Notes: generated by a model not told the origin, from the letters alone. DNA of 64,000 bases from Liopterus haemorrhoidalis (GCA_963971575.1 OZ020611.1:49733466-49797465); one strand, 5' to 3'. Counted from the stretch's first letter, positions 20,752 to 36,000 are shown. Translations and numbers: made by a program.

Positions 20752-21075
20752 TTTAAATACAACCGCGCGTCTCTTTTGTCACTACCGATAAAAAAATTAC
20801 AAACTTAATTGCTATAGAAATTACACCAAACTTACTAAACCAATAAATGAAGTTTGCGTAAATGAGCTATATGTCAAAAAATTAAAGGCATATATATATT
20901 TTGTTGTACAGATTAATGTAATAAAGTACGATTTAGCGCCAGGAATTACAACCGTTTGCGATTCGAACCGGAAACAAGTGGCGCCTCTCTTAACCTTGTT
21001 GCACAACAGAGATATTTGTCACTCGTGTATGTTTTCATAAAATAGTGTCTTTAATCCTTAAATACGTTTAAAACA
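20752..21075. promoter_or_regulatory. head-to-head lin-52/NXF1 intergenic region
   Basis: The 324 bp between the divergent start codons must hold both 5' UTRs and proximal promoters unless upstream non-coding exons exist. No TATA box is obvious near either start. A tRNA-like stretch on the - strand (about 20930-21015, B box GGTTCGAATCG at 20959-20969) sits in the middle, so part of the region appears transposon-derived. Confidence 0.5.
20925..21015 (-). repeat. tRNA-like sequence between lin-52 and NXF1
   Basis: On the - strand AAGGTTAAGAGAGGCG resembles an A box and GGTTCGAATCG (20959-20969) a B box. The flanks do not form a convincing acceptor stem, so a SINE head or tRNA pseudogene is more likely than a tRNA. 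Confidence 0.4.
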
Positions 21076-24000
21076 ATGCCAAAACCAAGTGGAAGGAGCA
21101 GGCAAAACTGGAATAATGATAGAAGACATTATAATGGTATGTACTACTTGACTTACTATTTTTTGACAATGTATGCACAATTTGTTTTTTTAGACCATGA
21201 TGATAGAGCAGAACATCCAAGAAGAGTTAGTTTTAAGCCAAGTCGTGTTAATAATAAAAATCGAAATAGGGATTGGGAATCCTCAATCCGTCAACATTTG
21301 GAAGATGAGGATATTGAGATGACTGGCACCAGTAGTTCGGGAGGACATGCAAGATATATAACACAAAGGGGTCGAGGAAAGAAAGGTGGAGGTGGTGGTG
21401 GCCGTGTGGGTTCACCAGCACCAAAAGGAGGCCATGGCAGAAGAAAACTCTTTGAAGGGCCTACAAGTTGGTATAAAGTTACTGTAAGTACAAGTAACAT
21501 TTAGTAAAATTAGTATTGCATCATGTTTTCTACTGTTGTAGCTGCCCTATGGAAACAAATACGACAAGGACTACATACTGAAAACTCTGCAAACATATAT
21601 AAACCCAATGCCGTTTTTGCCAATATCGGTAAGTTATTTTATATTATTTTTATACAAATGCTTTGAGTATTTGTGCTATATTCAAATTGATCAAATTAAA
21701 TGTTTAATGTGACAGATATGCATTATGAAAAATGGTCAATGTTACCAATGTAAATGCGGACACCGTTATTTTGGACGTTTGCCATTGCCGATAGTACTAG
21801 GCTAGAATAGTACAATATAATGAGTATTAGTATCAAAAAGATGTAATACTTCATGAGTTATATAAAATATATTCGAATATATGAGTTATTATATATTTCA
21901 AATATATTTTATTTTTCCCGAGTGAAGTAGACGGGACATCTAGTATCTATATAAAGTCCTCAGCAAAATCAGTGGATAGTGCAAAACTATACTATAACAG
22001 CAGAACCACTGCGACAGATAATAGAATTATAAAGTTTTGTACAAAATGTAAGTAAATAATTTTATTTATTATGTTTTGATTCCAGTGGCGAGTTTCTGGA
22101 AATGTGGCTAGTTTCTTTGTGGATGATTTTAAAACAGCCGAAAAAATACACAATGCTGACAGAAATATCACATGTCCTGACGGTTTCAAAATGGTTATAC
22201 GAGTCCACCATGGTATACCACAAGTAGATATTAACCCAGAGTTGAAAGAAGCAATGAAACAAGTTATGGCCAAACGCTATAATCCAGCTACAAAAGCACT
22301 AGACCTCACTAAATTCCATGCTGATCCGGGATTAGGAGATCATTTTGCTGCACTTTTTAAACCAATTATTATGTTGGCTGCCCTGGACATCATTTCCGAG
22401 AATATTCCACAATTGGAAGCTTTAAATTTACATGATAATAGAATACAGTTGATTGACCACATGAAGGATATGAAGAAGAAAATACCCATGTTGAAGGTTT
22501 TGCATCTAGGAAATAATAAGGTGAGAAAATAGTATTTCATTTAACAAGCATTTAGGCCCGATTTCTCAATATTGGTTTAATCTTACTGTTAGATAATCTA
22601 TACCTTCCAGTTAAACTAAACATTAAACTTAAGCTTTATGTATTTACAGTTGGACACATAATGCATTTATAATTTGATAGTCGTAGATTATAGTATATTG
22701 TGCAACTAGCGCGTAATATGCATTCTTCGCATGTTGCTCACTATGTTTTTCCTCCGATTACCATTTTTCAATTAATAAATAATCAAGTAAATACAATATA
22801 AATATAGTTAACAGTCATTAATGCACGCGCAGCCATGTGCAGCTTCTCTGAAACTGCACATGCGCATTGCTGCGAATTTAAAAAATATAAAAAGATGCAT
22901 TTTTCTTGGGAGGGGGATATTGCCTATTTGGCCTTACATGAAAGCCGCCCTTGAATATACTAAACTATAATATAAATTGTTATGATTTTATTATAGATTC
23001 GTGACATTACAAATTTGGATTCTTTAAAAGGACTGCCTATTGTCGACTTGTTATTGGACGGTAACCCACTGTGTGACAGATTCAAGGAACAGACGCAGTA
23101 TGTCAGGTAATGTGAAAATTTATTGGGCCATGACGGCTTGTGGTATCAAATATAAATCATGCCTAAAATATCAGCGATACAATATTGAATATTGCTGAAA
23201 GGTAACATAAAACGTGAGGTAAAATGAAAGAGATTCTTTACTTCACAAATTATTTATTGTCACTAGACGTACATTTCGACTAGGAATTAACTATCTTCAG
23301 TAGCTGAATAAAGCTGAGAGTAAAACGTTAACTTAACATAAAATGTATTATAAATTTCATCTAAAAGTGACTACGTTTTTAGTAAACGTGTAAAAAAATT
23401 AATTACAAACATTTTAATGATTATTTTCTGTTGTATGAAACATTTACTAATTTCATTAGTTTGATTATTGAATTTATTATTTATGTCAATCCTTGTTTAT
23501 AAAGCTTGAAATTTGAATTCTATGTTACAAAAAATATCTGATTATATTATACGTGGAACACAAATGGGTGGAACACAATGACAAAATTGGTGCAAAGTAA
23601 ATTGAAACCCTATTATTTCTGGTTGCAGAACTTGTTCTTTAATTATGGACTTATTTTTTAATCTTATGTTCGCAGTAAAACATCTATTAACTATTTTATT
23701 TACATTTTTATACAAGCATATTACATTTGCATTTTTTTTTTGTGAAAATTACAGTGAATATTGTTTTGAAAATTAAATTTTTTGTATCACTGCAGTGTTT
23801 TTACTCCTGTATAAGAAATTTATTTTTCTTTTATTGATATAAAATCATTTTTAAAAATTTCAGAGCAGTCGAAAAAAAAAAATAAGGTTAACTGCTAATA
23901 ATCCCAAATGTAGCAAACATTTGTTAAATTGCTAAAATATCTTATATAGAATGCAAAAACAAACTTGAAACAAATTTTACTTTGCTATTCACAAATTTTA

Positions 24001-27000
24001 AATTGGAAATATATTTTATGTAAAACATTTCCTGTCACAAGAATTTATTACTATAGGCTATTCCAAACGTTTAAGCGGAACTAAATGAATTTTAATTTTC
24101 TTAAGTTGTCACTAGCTAATTTTTTAATAATTAGTTGGTTTTTGCAAAACAATATGATCAAAAGCTTCATTTAATAGATAAAAATTACTAGATTTGAAAA
24201 TGTAGTTTCGCTTAAACCAAATAAACAGGCTATATATATAATATATAAATGGTAGAATATAGTATACTAAAAAAAAAAATGGGAAATCGAAGAAAAAAAA
24301 AAAAAAAAAAGAAAGAAAAAAAAAACAAGGAATTTTAAAATTTCTTTGCAAGTTTAATGATATATTTGATCTGTTTCATTTGAGTTATAAGACTTAAAAA
24401 GTATGCATAGTTTTTAAAAAGTATGTGTACAGATTTTTTAAAATTACGGCGTTAAAAATGAGCAGATCTAATCAATAGAACATATACCTCAATCGTTTCA
24501 ATGTTACTCTAATATAAGCCATCACATACCACTATTACATCTGTGGTTTATGACATGCTTCGTCATTAAGCAAGTGTATATACCATTAAGAGTGTATTGT
24601 CTCGGGAAGCTTGTAATGCTGCCGTAGACTAAAAAAGCTCTCATCATCCTGCCTCAATCAAAACAGGATTATCCTTATTGGACTTGTATTTTGATGAAGG
24701 CTTTCGTCGACCACTATAAGACAACCAGGAAGAAAGAAGATGACTTCAATATGGCGATAAAAAGAGTATAATTGAAGATTATTATTATAAAATATATTTT
24801 AATCTATTATTTGTTAATAAAAACTTGCATTTAAATTTTACAAATAATAAAAAATATATATGGTTATTAAAAAAAAAGAACGAAAAAAAAAAAATGGAAA
24901 GAAGAAAGGATAGCTAGAATTCTATCATTTATATCACCATTATTAAATTGCAATAAATTAAATTTGCAATTTTTTAAAACAAGTTCAATGAAAATCAATG
25001 ATTAATTATTATTAATAGGTTTTAATCGGTTATTTCCAATGTAAAATTTGTTTCTATAAAATTGATTATAAAAATTAATATTTTAAGCGTTTAAATGAAT
25101 AAAAAACAAAAAACATACAGTGAATTTGTTTTATCCTGCAATATAGGTGTTATCGTTACTATGGTAATTGAAATCTGACAGCAATGTAAAAATGCGTTTC
25201 TTTTAATTTTCAATATAGGGGATTTAACATGCTGTCAAAATAATTTGTCGTTACTAGGGAAACCATGCATAATAATAATTTCAATGTTGCAGGATAAAAT
25301 TTTTAACTGATTGCATAAAAATAGTATATTTTATTAAATAAATTTCTTATACAATAGAAATAATATTGGTTTTCGTTTTATCATCGTTTCACTTCAGTTA
25401 TTTCGAAAGAGATTTGATGGGTTTGTAACACTATAAAAAAATAAAACGAACTTACCCGCTTCACTTAACGGTGACTTAACCTATAAAGACTTAAAACAAG
25501 GTATGCTGATGTCAAAGTACGACGTTTTTAAGGCTGGATCTATTTCTATTTTGCAATAAAATTCATATTTGACAGTCCGTATTATGTTAAGTTAAGAACA
25601 TGAATCATGGATTATGAAGATTTTACAATAAATGGAACTGTTCAATTTGGTTCCAATTACTGAAAGAGATGTTATAACGCAATTACTACTTCATTATTTT
25701 CTGTTTTCAGCTGTCGCTTGTTATAATTTATAGGTTAGGTTTATAAGTGAATTGATGTAAGTTTAACTGAATTACTATTTGGGTGCTTCTGATAAACTGA
25801 TGCATTTCACTAAAACTGAAAATATATTTCAGTTATGAAGTAAAATGCGACAGTTGAATGAATTGATTTAATTTTTTTGAAGCGATAGTAAAACGAAAGC
25901 ACCTAATAAGACTGTAAATTCTCTAGCTTAGTACATATTGCTATTGAATCTAAATCTTGGTCTAAACTCTCGGCTCTATTATCTTGAAATTTAGGTAACC
26001 TGACAATAACAGCGTTCATTTACAGAGAGTAAAATGGAAAGCTTTCAAGATTGTTTCCAATCGTCAATTTAGCGAATGTTGCCGCTTGAATAGATATCTA
26101 TGGATACGGTGTAATTTAATATTTTAGTAACTCTATTTTGGCGTGCGTTTATGTTTGAGCAGTGGTAAAAGCTATAAAAGCGGCGATAAAAACCTATAAA
26201 ATCAATCTCTCATTTAGGTGTTTATAGTAGAGCTGTCATGTTTGCACAATTTTAGCTGTCAGCTGAGGTGAACCTTTAAAAAAAACGTGTTTCAGAAGAA
26301 AATATACAATCATTTTCAAAAGAATCTGGATAAAAACTTCAATATTCTGCATATCCTATTAATACCAGATGATATAAATTTTAATAGTTTCATCATTTAT
26401 ACAATGGCCGCATTCAGCAGACTCATCGGTGAGGTACTGGTTGATACATTTTTTCCTGTATGCATACATTGATTAACCATACTTACTTACCGGTTGCTAT
26501 TATATTAACCGGATTTCATTTACGGTGAATTGCTCACCGGTGGATATAATGACAGTTGTACCTATAGGGGAAACTTTTTAAGATCGCAATGCGGCAAAGC
26601 TGGAACACTCGAAAGTGACAAAGCTGTTACTCGTGTATTTGTTTACATGGTGAAAATGAACACGAGTTGTATTTTTCCTGTTTTCCAAGCTTTTTTTTTT
26701 TACAAAATATGAAATAATATACTATTCTAAAGAAATTTCAAGGAAATTTTTAGTTATTCATTGTATTTTTAATTCTTTTTGACTGTCACTATAATAGCAA
26801 CAAAAATATGGCAAATATATTAGTAAAAATTAATATCTCTACCTGGAAAAGTAGAAGGGCCTATTAATATATCAACTGATGATTTAGGCAAATTTTGGGT
26901 GGGGTAAGTGCTTTTTTTCACTCTTTTCTTGGACGTAAAAATCACTTTCCATAAAATGCAACGAGCAAACGTGCATGCATGGGCTTGGATTTTTGCCCAT

Positions 27001-30000
27001 TTTTAGTTATTGGGTCCATAAAAAACTACGATCCACTTTCTCTGCCTCCAAACGTCGTTTCAATTGATATTTTTTTCGATTTAGGTAAATTATGGAATGT
27101 TTAAGAGGGAATCTTCCTTATTCAGGATTAACATTGCGGCACACAACAAAATTGATTGTTTTTTTTTTTCCATGATTCACAAAAATAAAACACACAACAA
27201 AAATAGACACGTATTTCTCCATTGAACAAAACAATGTCACTTTCGTATCTTCTGCAAATTGCTATCAGATGTCAGGGCGCTGAGGAAGTTTCCCCTATAT
27301 CTGTGGTGAGAAGGAAAAGGGTGTTAAGTCAATTTCTTACATAAACTATTTAATAATTGTTTAAACAGATATTCAGATATTATGTTCTACCACAATTCAA
27401 GATAATTTTCTTTTCTTGTTACTTCATTCCTCTTTATTACAGTTATATTTGTTCTGCTAAATTCAGCACTAAATTTAAATCAGTCTTCATTAAACAACAT
27501 ATGTTCCATTTTTTTATAAACTATGAAACCATTCTTTCCAAAAAGCAATGTTCATCTGTTTATTTCTGACATTATCCTTGGTCCTTGTTTAGATATTGTA
27601 GTTTACATATATACTGTTCGACAACTCTGTCAAAAAATGTACATTCAGTAAAATTCACCGATAAGTTTGTACCGGTAAGTCCCCGATGAGTCTGCTGAAA
27701 GCGGCCAATGACTTGAGGAAGTATCCACAATAATGTTCTGAATATATGCGAATATTCATACAAATATTTCGTTAGTTATCTTTTCACCGTCTATGATTTC
27801 TACGTTGATAAAAGCATAGAAATACAATTTTTTCCTTTTCGACGTTCTTATCTCTACTAAGCTTAACTCTGCGTGCTGCTTCAATATACAAACTTAAATA
27901 TAAACCAATTCATTGTATATCAGTGCTTCGGTAATATCGTTTCTCTTATCCTTTATTACTGGCCTAACATAAACGCGCCCTTTACAACATACGGATGTGC
28001 TATACTTTTATATTTTATTAACTCTGCAGTTACGTAGTTCAAAACTTTAAGCACAGAGGCGCAAGCTACTCATTTACTTTAAATAAGGTAAATATTCAAT
28101 TTTTACAGTGTTCTCTTTGAACACTTTTTATCACGGCCTGGCCCGCATTTTTCTGGATGCCCGGCTGATTAACTTCATCAGTATGTTTATATACTCATGT
28201 ATAAGTCCGCCCGCCAGCTTTTAGTGGCCACCCGGCAAATAATAATTCTCGTAAGAACACGACTTATAATTTTGAGACAGTAACTTAAAATTTAACAAGA
28301 ATATATCAGACTCCTCGTCAAAAGGACTTGCTTTTGCCATATTTAAACTTTATTTTTTGTATAGCACAATGTTACATTTTTTTTTTTTTTTTAGTTATAC
28401 ATATATTTATTTATTTTTTACAATATGTTGTGAAAATGTAATATTTTCAGTTTTTTGCAAAAAAAAATTGTCACTGGCTTTATGGAGTTTAGAAGAACAC
28501 TTAGGCGCTGTTATTGTCCAAATACCTTAAGATAAATCCCATGTTAGGAGCTGTAAGTTTAGAATTTACATTATTAAGATACAATACAATAGCAGACCAA
28601 AAAATGCATAAAATTAGTCCCAAAAATTTATTTTCGTTGGATTCAAAACAGTATCACTATAATTTTATTCTTATTTATGATTTCTTTTTTTTTTTATATA
28701 AAATCACCGAGTTTTTGATGTAATCTGGGTAATAAATTTGTTAGTCTAGATTCATTCTATGCTTGTGTGAGAATGATTGCAGGAGCCATTTTTCTTGTAT
28801 ATGTTTCTAACTTTGGGCCCTCTCGGCTCGAAACATTTGGTCTGTCTACAGCGAAGTGAGGAAGCGCTTTCCCAAGGTTGTCAAACTGGTAAGTACAATC
28901 TCAATATATTTACTTATTGCCAGCTATTGAGCTCTTGAAACGTAGTTTATCCTAGGACAATTTTTATGTTATTGCGATTTTTGTCCAAAAAGAAAGCCCC
29001 TTGGTCCATGAAATTATTAAACTCGACACCAATATCTACAGTCATGTGCGAAAAAATAGCAGTATCAGAAAATATTAGAACAAATACAAATAAAAGTTGG
29101 TTTAAGTAATAACAAAGTCAAATTTTACTGATTTATTATATTTTAATATCAACTTCATTATCTTGAAGAAAAAGAAACTATTTTTGTCGATTGATTAAAA
29201 AAATATATATAGTATTTGGTTCCATAACCTCTTTTTCGTATTATTTCTACACATCTTCGCGGTATTGATTCAATTAGCTCCCGACGTTTCTCCGAGAGAA
29301 TGGATTTCCAAGCTGTTTCAATTTCTCTCCATAATTCTTCTTTGTTAGCAGGTTTTGAAAAAGACATTTTAATTTTTACATCAGCCCGCAAGTTCTCAGA
29401 TTTAAGTCCTGAGATTGAGTTGACCAACCCAGAACAGTAACCCTATATTCATTAAACTAATTTTTTGTTTTGTGCGAGTTGTGCTTTGACTCGTTATCTT
29501 GCTTAAATGTCCGTTTTAAAAACATTTCCTCCTCTACAAAGGGATTCATGACATACTAGATGTTCGCGTCCATTATATCTTTAATCCAGAAAATAGGGCC
29601 CACTTCGTTCCAAGAAAAACATCCCCATGCCATAACACTACAGCTGCCGTGTTTTATTATCTTTGTAGTGTACTTAGGATTTTACACCGGGGATGGAGGC
29701 CTGCGTACTTGCTTTTGGCAGATACCAGGATTAAATAAAATGGTTTTTGTTTCTTCAGATCAAAGAATATTGTGCCATTTTGACTGTGGCCAAAGTTGGT
29801 GTTCTTTGGCAAATTGAATTAAATTTTCCCATTATCTCTTGTTTAACAGCGGAGTTTTTCTTGGTCTACTGGCTTTCAAATTTGCTTTTATAAGACGATT
29901 TCTTACAGTTGATGCAGAAATTGGCAGGTCTAATTCGTTTTTTATTTGTATAGAAGTAATAAAAACGTTTAACTTTGCACACCTTACAATTTTTCTATCT

Positions 30001-33000
30001 GTTGTCGGCGAAGTTTTAGATGTCCGACCACGACTTTTAGGTTCTAGAGTCCACTTTTTGGCATTAGATACCATTTTAGCGGAGCATCCTAGCACATTCT
30101 AAATAAATTTATAAGTTTTCCCAGATTTTAACATCTGAAAAAACAACTGACGTTTTTCCTGTGTGCATTGTTTAGCCCTACCAATTTTTACTTAAAAATA
30201 AAAAAAGTATTTAATATTTTCCGTGACTTTTTAAATATAAATTCAACTTACTTTTTAATATACACAAAAATGTATTCAAGAATAAAACTGTTTGGTTGGC
30301 TAATTTAGGAAAACATGAGCAAACTTGTGGACACTGCTATTTTTACAAACACTAAAAAAATTATGTTTTTGGTTTGTATAAGCGGCAACTTACATATCTA
30401 TTTAAAAAATTCAATGCTGCCATTTTAAATATATTATAGACTTATTATATATACTATACATGTAATGCAACTAGATAAATAAATAACTTTAAATAAAATA
30501 AATACAATTTTACCATTTGCATTAAACCACTGCTATTTTTACGTACATGACTTTACATATGTTAGTTTTTAAATACGTTTTAGTAAATACTACGAGTAAC
30601 TGTATATTTTAGGACGGCGTAGATCTACCACCACCAATAGGCTTCGATTTGATTGAAGAAATGCCATTGCCAAAAAGTCAACAAACATTTTTATGTGCTC
30701 AAGAAGGACAAGAAATCATACGTCAGTTCCTAGAACAATATTTTATAATCTATGACAGTGAATCAAGACAGCCATTATCGCAAGCTTATCATGAAAATGC
30801 CATGTTTTCAATGACAATGGCTTATCCTTATGGAATGACACCCAAGAATTCAAGTTGGTTGAATTGGTATCAAACAGACAACCGAAATATTCTAAGAGTG
30901 CAGGACACGGATAGAAGACATAGATTATTGAGGCAAGGGAACTTGTCGGTAATTTCATTTATATCGGAAATGCCGAAGACGAAACACGATATACATTCTT
31001 TTACGGTTGATCTCAGCCTTTTCACAGTAAGTAAATTTCACTCTATCTTCATTTGTTCTATTTTACAAGGATTTAATCCTGTGCCTCATGTCACTGATAT
31101 ATAATATGAGTGGAGTTTCAAGGAGACATATTAGTGACACGTTTAAAAGATTTATTGTTTTTCGACTGTACTGTGTGATGTTCCTAATAATTTATGTACA
31201 GACATACCCCGTGTACGTATATACAGTAGAACCTCGATTATCCGGACCTAGATTATCCGAATTTTCGATTATATGGATTCTTTTAAACGAGGAAATTATT
31301 TTACGGATTCGTCAGTGCATTGAAATGAGGTGCCTCAGGACGTTATTGGTCTGATAAATATGGCGTTGGCACTTCCACAATACTTAATGTACGTAATTTT
31401 TCTATCCTATTTCTCCTCACTTTTTTTCGATTATCCGGACTACTTTCATCTCCGACCTAGTCCGGATAATCGAGGTTCTACTGTACATGGTAATTTTTAA
31501 AGGATGTAATTACACACTAGGAATTTATATAAAACGAATAATGCGTTCCTGTGTCGTACTATTAGCTGTCTACGATTTTTCACCCGAAATATTAAAACAT
31601 TTTTACAGAGTATTTTTTTGTATTCCGAGTATTCTGAACCGTTTTAAGAATATTAAATGAAATACAGCTTGTATTTATCTGTCATAATTAATTGCTTTTG
31701 TGATAATAATAACGACTTTTATTCGAAATTTGTTGAATAATGCGCTATGCGTGGGGGAGCGGTCTTAAATTTTTGTTAATACGCGAACGCATCGAGTTTG
31801 AAACTAATTTTTAACCTTTTCATTGCGCAAACCGGATAAAGCCAAGGAAAAAAAATATCGTGTCCGTATTACTCAAGCCGCGATAATTACACGAGGTTTG
31901 ATGCATATTTAGATGCTGGAATCGTACGTATTCATGTATTGATAATATCCTTTTTAACAGTCACAATCTATCGTTAAATACACCCATATTTAGTGGGATG
32001 ACCAGTAGACGTTAGCGACGAAGGTGATTTTTCAACTTGTACATTTTTCTCTATATGTTTTAACAAGTTTTAGTTATGATTAAGGTGCGGAATGTGTTAG
32101 GCAGCAGTCTGACTGATCGAGCGCCGTCGTGTAACGTAGCGCCGAGTCGTGTAGTGTCATTTAAAAATTTAAAAGCTGGTCTGACTGATCAAGTACTGTC
32201 GAGTATTATCGATCATTCAGTGTCAAGTAAATTTGTTTCTCACTTGTCAAATAGTGCATATTCCAACCTAAAATAATACTATCAAACAGTTAATACTAAT
32301 TAGCGACTCCATTTTACTCTATATTGTAATTTTGTTTTTTTTTTTTGACGTTCCAACTGTCAAATAATATATGGTTACGAACTGTATATGCTTAAATGCG
32401 CATGTGCTATTGCCTCGAGCGTCGTGTGAAATTCAAACCGGTTTGAAATACAAACAACTTGATGCTACTTGACAGCAAACGATGGTTTAGTGCGACTCAT
32501 GCCCTTAGTTAACATGTGTTTGAAATTTGCTCGACAGCAAACGATCGACAGAACTCGATCAGTCAGACCGCGGCCTTAGGCTATGTTACCATGAAGCAAT
32601 AAAAGCGGGAAACAATCAAACGTCTGTATGGCAATTAGTCGGCTTAATATATTCTTTTTTTTTTTTGGTTTTATCTAGAAAATTAAAAAATAAAAATTAT
32701 CTTTATAATTTATATAAAAATGTATTAAATTTATAACATTACTAATGGCGGGTTGCTAACGTTAGAGTTATCTCTAACTCGAGTTAAAATCATTTGTTTT
32801 TGTATGTTGTAACATATAAAAACAAATGATTTTAACTCGAGTTAGAGATAACTCTTACTTTAGCAACCCGCCATAAGTGACTAACTGCAAAAACAGTTTT
32901 AATACGTTATCTTGTTTTGGATGTTACTTGTGGGAGACATACGAATCCGCAAGGCATTACTGCGTCCGTCTTGGAGTATCTATATTAAAAACGGGGTTAG

Positions 33001-36000
33001 AAATGAAAGAATTAATAGTTTGCGGATAAACGAGAGTATGAAATCCGGGGTATGCCTTATATGTATTGTATATTTTTAATAATTTAAGATGGATTACAAT
33101 ATGTACATTGGTATTATTTGGTATGAGATAAATGTATAAATGAAAACTAATAGAATAATTTTAAAATGAAATGTAATATCAAAAAGCAACACATGTTTGT
33201 CTAATCAGTTAATTTTTACAGCCACAACTTTTGATGTTAACGGTGACTGGAATATTCAAAGAACTGGAAAGCGGACTGAAAGTAGCTCCAATCCGGACAT
33301 TTAGCAGAGTTTTAATAATTGTTCCAGCTGGTTCTGGATTTTGTATTGTTAATGAACAGTTACATATCTCGAACGCCACAGAAGTTCAAGCAAAGGTAAT
33401 ATAAAATACTAGCTAAGGCCCGAACTTCCTATATTTTTTTCCTATACATTTTTGCTATAATGTAACTAGTATGCTAGATATTTATATAAGTAGTAACAAG
33501 GTTACCAATAAATTTTTCAATTAATTAACAAAAAACTAGATCAATTAATTGAACTGTGTAAAACCAATTTTAGATTGCACGCCGTAGCTGCCCAAATATT
33601 CATCTAATTGAAAACAACTACGTAGGAGAAAAAAAATGTTTTCTTATTTTAAACAATTTTTGTCATATTGTCGTAACTTTTTTGCTATTAAGTCATATAA
33701 TAAAGGATATGTTCTTAGTTTTAGGATGCCCCCTATAACTCCCCAAATATTCAGCATATTAAAAAATATATAAAAAAACACATGTATTTTCTCATTATAA
33801 ACATTTTTTGTCATATGTGTTCTTACTGTTAAACCAATAATAAGGGGGATATTTTAAGTTTTTTAGTAAATAATTTGAACCCCCAAACACCTCATTAGAA
33901 TGCAAGTTTTGAGATGCCAATACAGTCTGTTTCAAACGCTTAGGCGGAACTAAAAGGGAATTTCGTTCTTTTAGGTTGTCACGACAAAGGACCTTGCTTG
34001 GGTTATTTCATTTTTCACGTTGCAATGTCAAAATTTAAAATTACAACAATGAAACCATGGAAACGAATTACCTATGTCAAAATTAAATTATTTTTTTAAT
34101 ATATTTTAATGACAAAAAAATTAATAAATGGGATATTTGTATTAAGAATGACACAAAAAATCAAAATATAAAGAAAATGACAATTTAAAATGATATTAAC
34201 CTTAACAAAAAATGTGTATTGTAAGTATGATTTACAAAGCTTAAACAAAACGGTCGAAAAGCACGATTTAAACGATGAAAGTAACTAGATTGCAAAATAT
34301 AGTTCCGCTTAACCGTTTGGAACAGACTGTATATCCTAGATTTGAGACTTAATTTTACTCTAGCATCATATCAGCTTAAAATCTTTAAAATATATTGGCT
34401 ATTTTGGCGTGAATCTCAGACACACATATAGATTATCATTATAGGTTTAGTATTTTTTTAAAATATACTTCTTTTCTCATTTTGGCGTAAATTACGTTGG
34501 CAACTCCTCGTATAACATTGTTTTTCTTTTATTTACAGTTGGCATTTAAAACACCAGAAATTACTCCACCACCTGTACCAAACAACACACCAAATGTATC
34601 ACTGACTGAACCAGATGCAGCCACAAAACAACAAATGGTTGAGACATTGTCTGCGCAAACAAACATGAACATGGAATTCTCCACAAAGTAAGTATCAGCT
34701 ATTATTCATATATATTAAAACCATGTACTATCTTACTTAACTCAACAGCACACTGACAGTTAAAAAAGATTGACACTACACCTCCAGTACAAAAAGCTTT
34801 AATATAGGCCAGTCGATCAGTCAACGCACTTCGTCATTTTGCATCATAACTTCAATGACGAACTTAGTGGCGAAAAAATAAATCGATTTTTTTTTGCATT
34901 TAAATTATAGACTAATATTGCTTTTCACTCCTTTATTTTACTAAAACATACCTATTGAAGTCATATTTAAAGTTTATTTCAAACTATTAGGCGGAAATAG
35001 ATTTTCAAATCTAGTAATTTTTACAGATTGATTGAAGCTTTTAATCATTTTGTTCAGGAAAAGTCAACTTCAATGTATAAAAAAATAGCTAATGACAACT
35101 TACAAAAATGAAAATTCCAGTTAGTTCCGCCTAATCGTTTGGAATAGCATGTAGTTTGTGTTCGATAATCATTTTGAAGATTTACAAATTTTAAAAGTTT
35201 TTATTTAATATAGGGACATTTGTATTGTTATCGCTAGATTTTATTGTGTTTACATTTGCCGACATTTTATAATACGTTCTGATTTATTTTGACACTTGTG
35301 TTCACATATCTATCTTATAGTAATTTCAAAAAACCATTTTTATATAGTTTGTTGTTTATTTAGCAATTTTGTGTTTATTTATATATTTTCTTATAGATAT
35401 TTTATAGATTTCTATTTGTAATTGTGTTTAGTGCGTAGCTTTTTAGGTTAAATTCAACTTATTTCTATTTTCTTTTCTTTGATCATATTTTTGGATCACA
35501 TCAGTCCTTTTTAGGACTATTTTACCTATTAGAATAGTTTATTTGTTTCTATTCTGTTCTTATTCCTATATTTTCATTTCATTTCGATACAAGTGACAGC
35601 GTACGAATATTGCATTCGTTAAATGGATGCTATATAAACATACCTAAAATGGCGTCACAAAAAAAATGTGACGTTTGCCTTATGCACATGTATTTGTAAT
35701 GGTCGCCGTGATTTAATCTTTGTTTATAATCATAGATAGTATAGGTAATGGCTATAACAACTTCCTCCAAAAGTATCCCTGATCGTTGTTTGAGATGGAA
35801 CTACTCTTCTGTCTCATTTATTAAACTTTATAAAATAACTAAAATCTATTTTAGCACCGTCTTTTATTTATGAACTAAACACTTATTCAAAATTAAAAAT
35901 TATGGATACACTATAAATTTTCAATGTTGATTACACTATAAATTTTAAACGTTAATAAATATTTTTTGAGAAGAAAACAACAACAAATAGGCAGACATTG

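Noticed and set aside
21291..21500. Proline-rich ORF on the - strand
   Set aside because: Antisense shadow of the glycine-rich N-terminus of NXF1.
29839..30102. 87-codon ORF on the + strand
   Set aside because: Antisense shadow of the Tc1 transposase N-terminal part.
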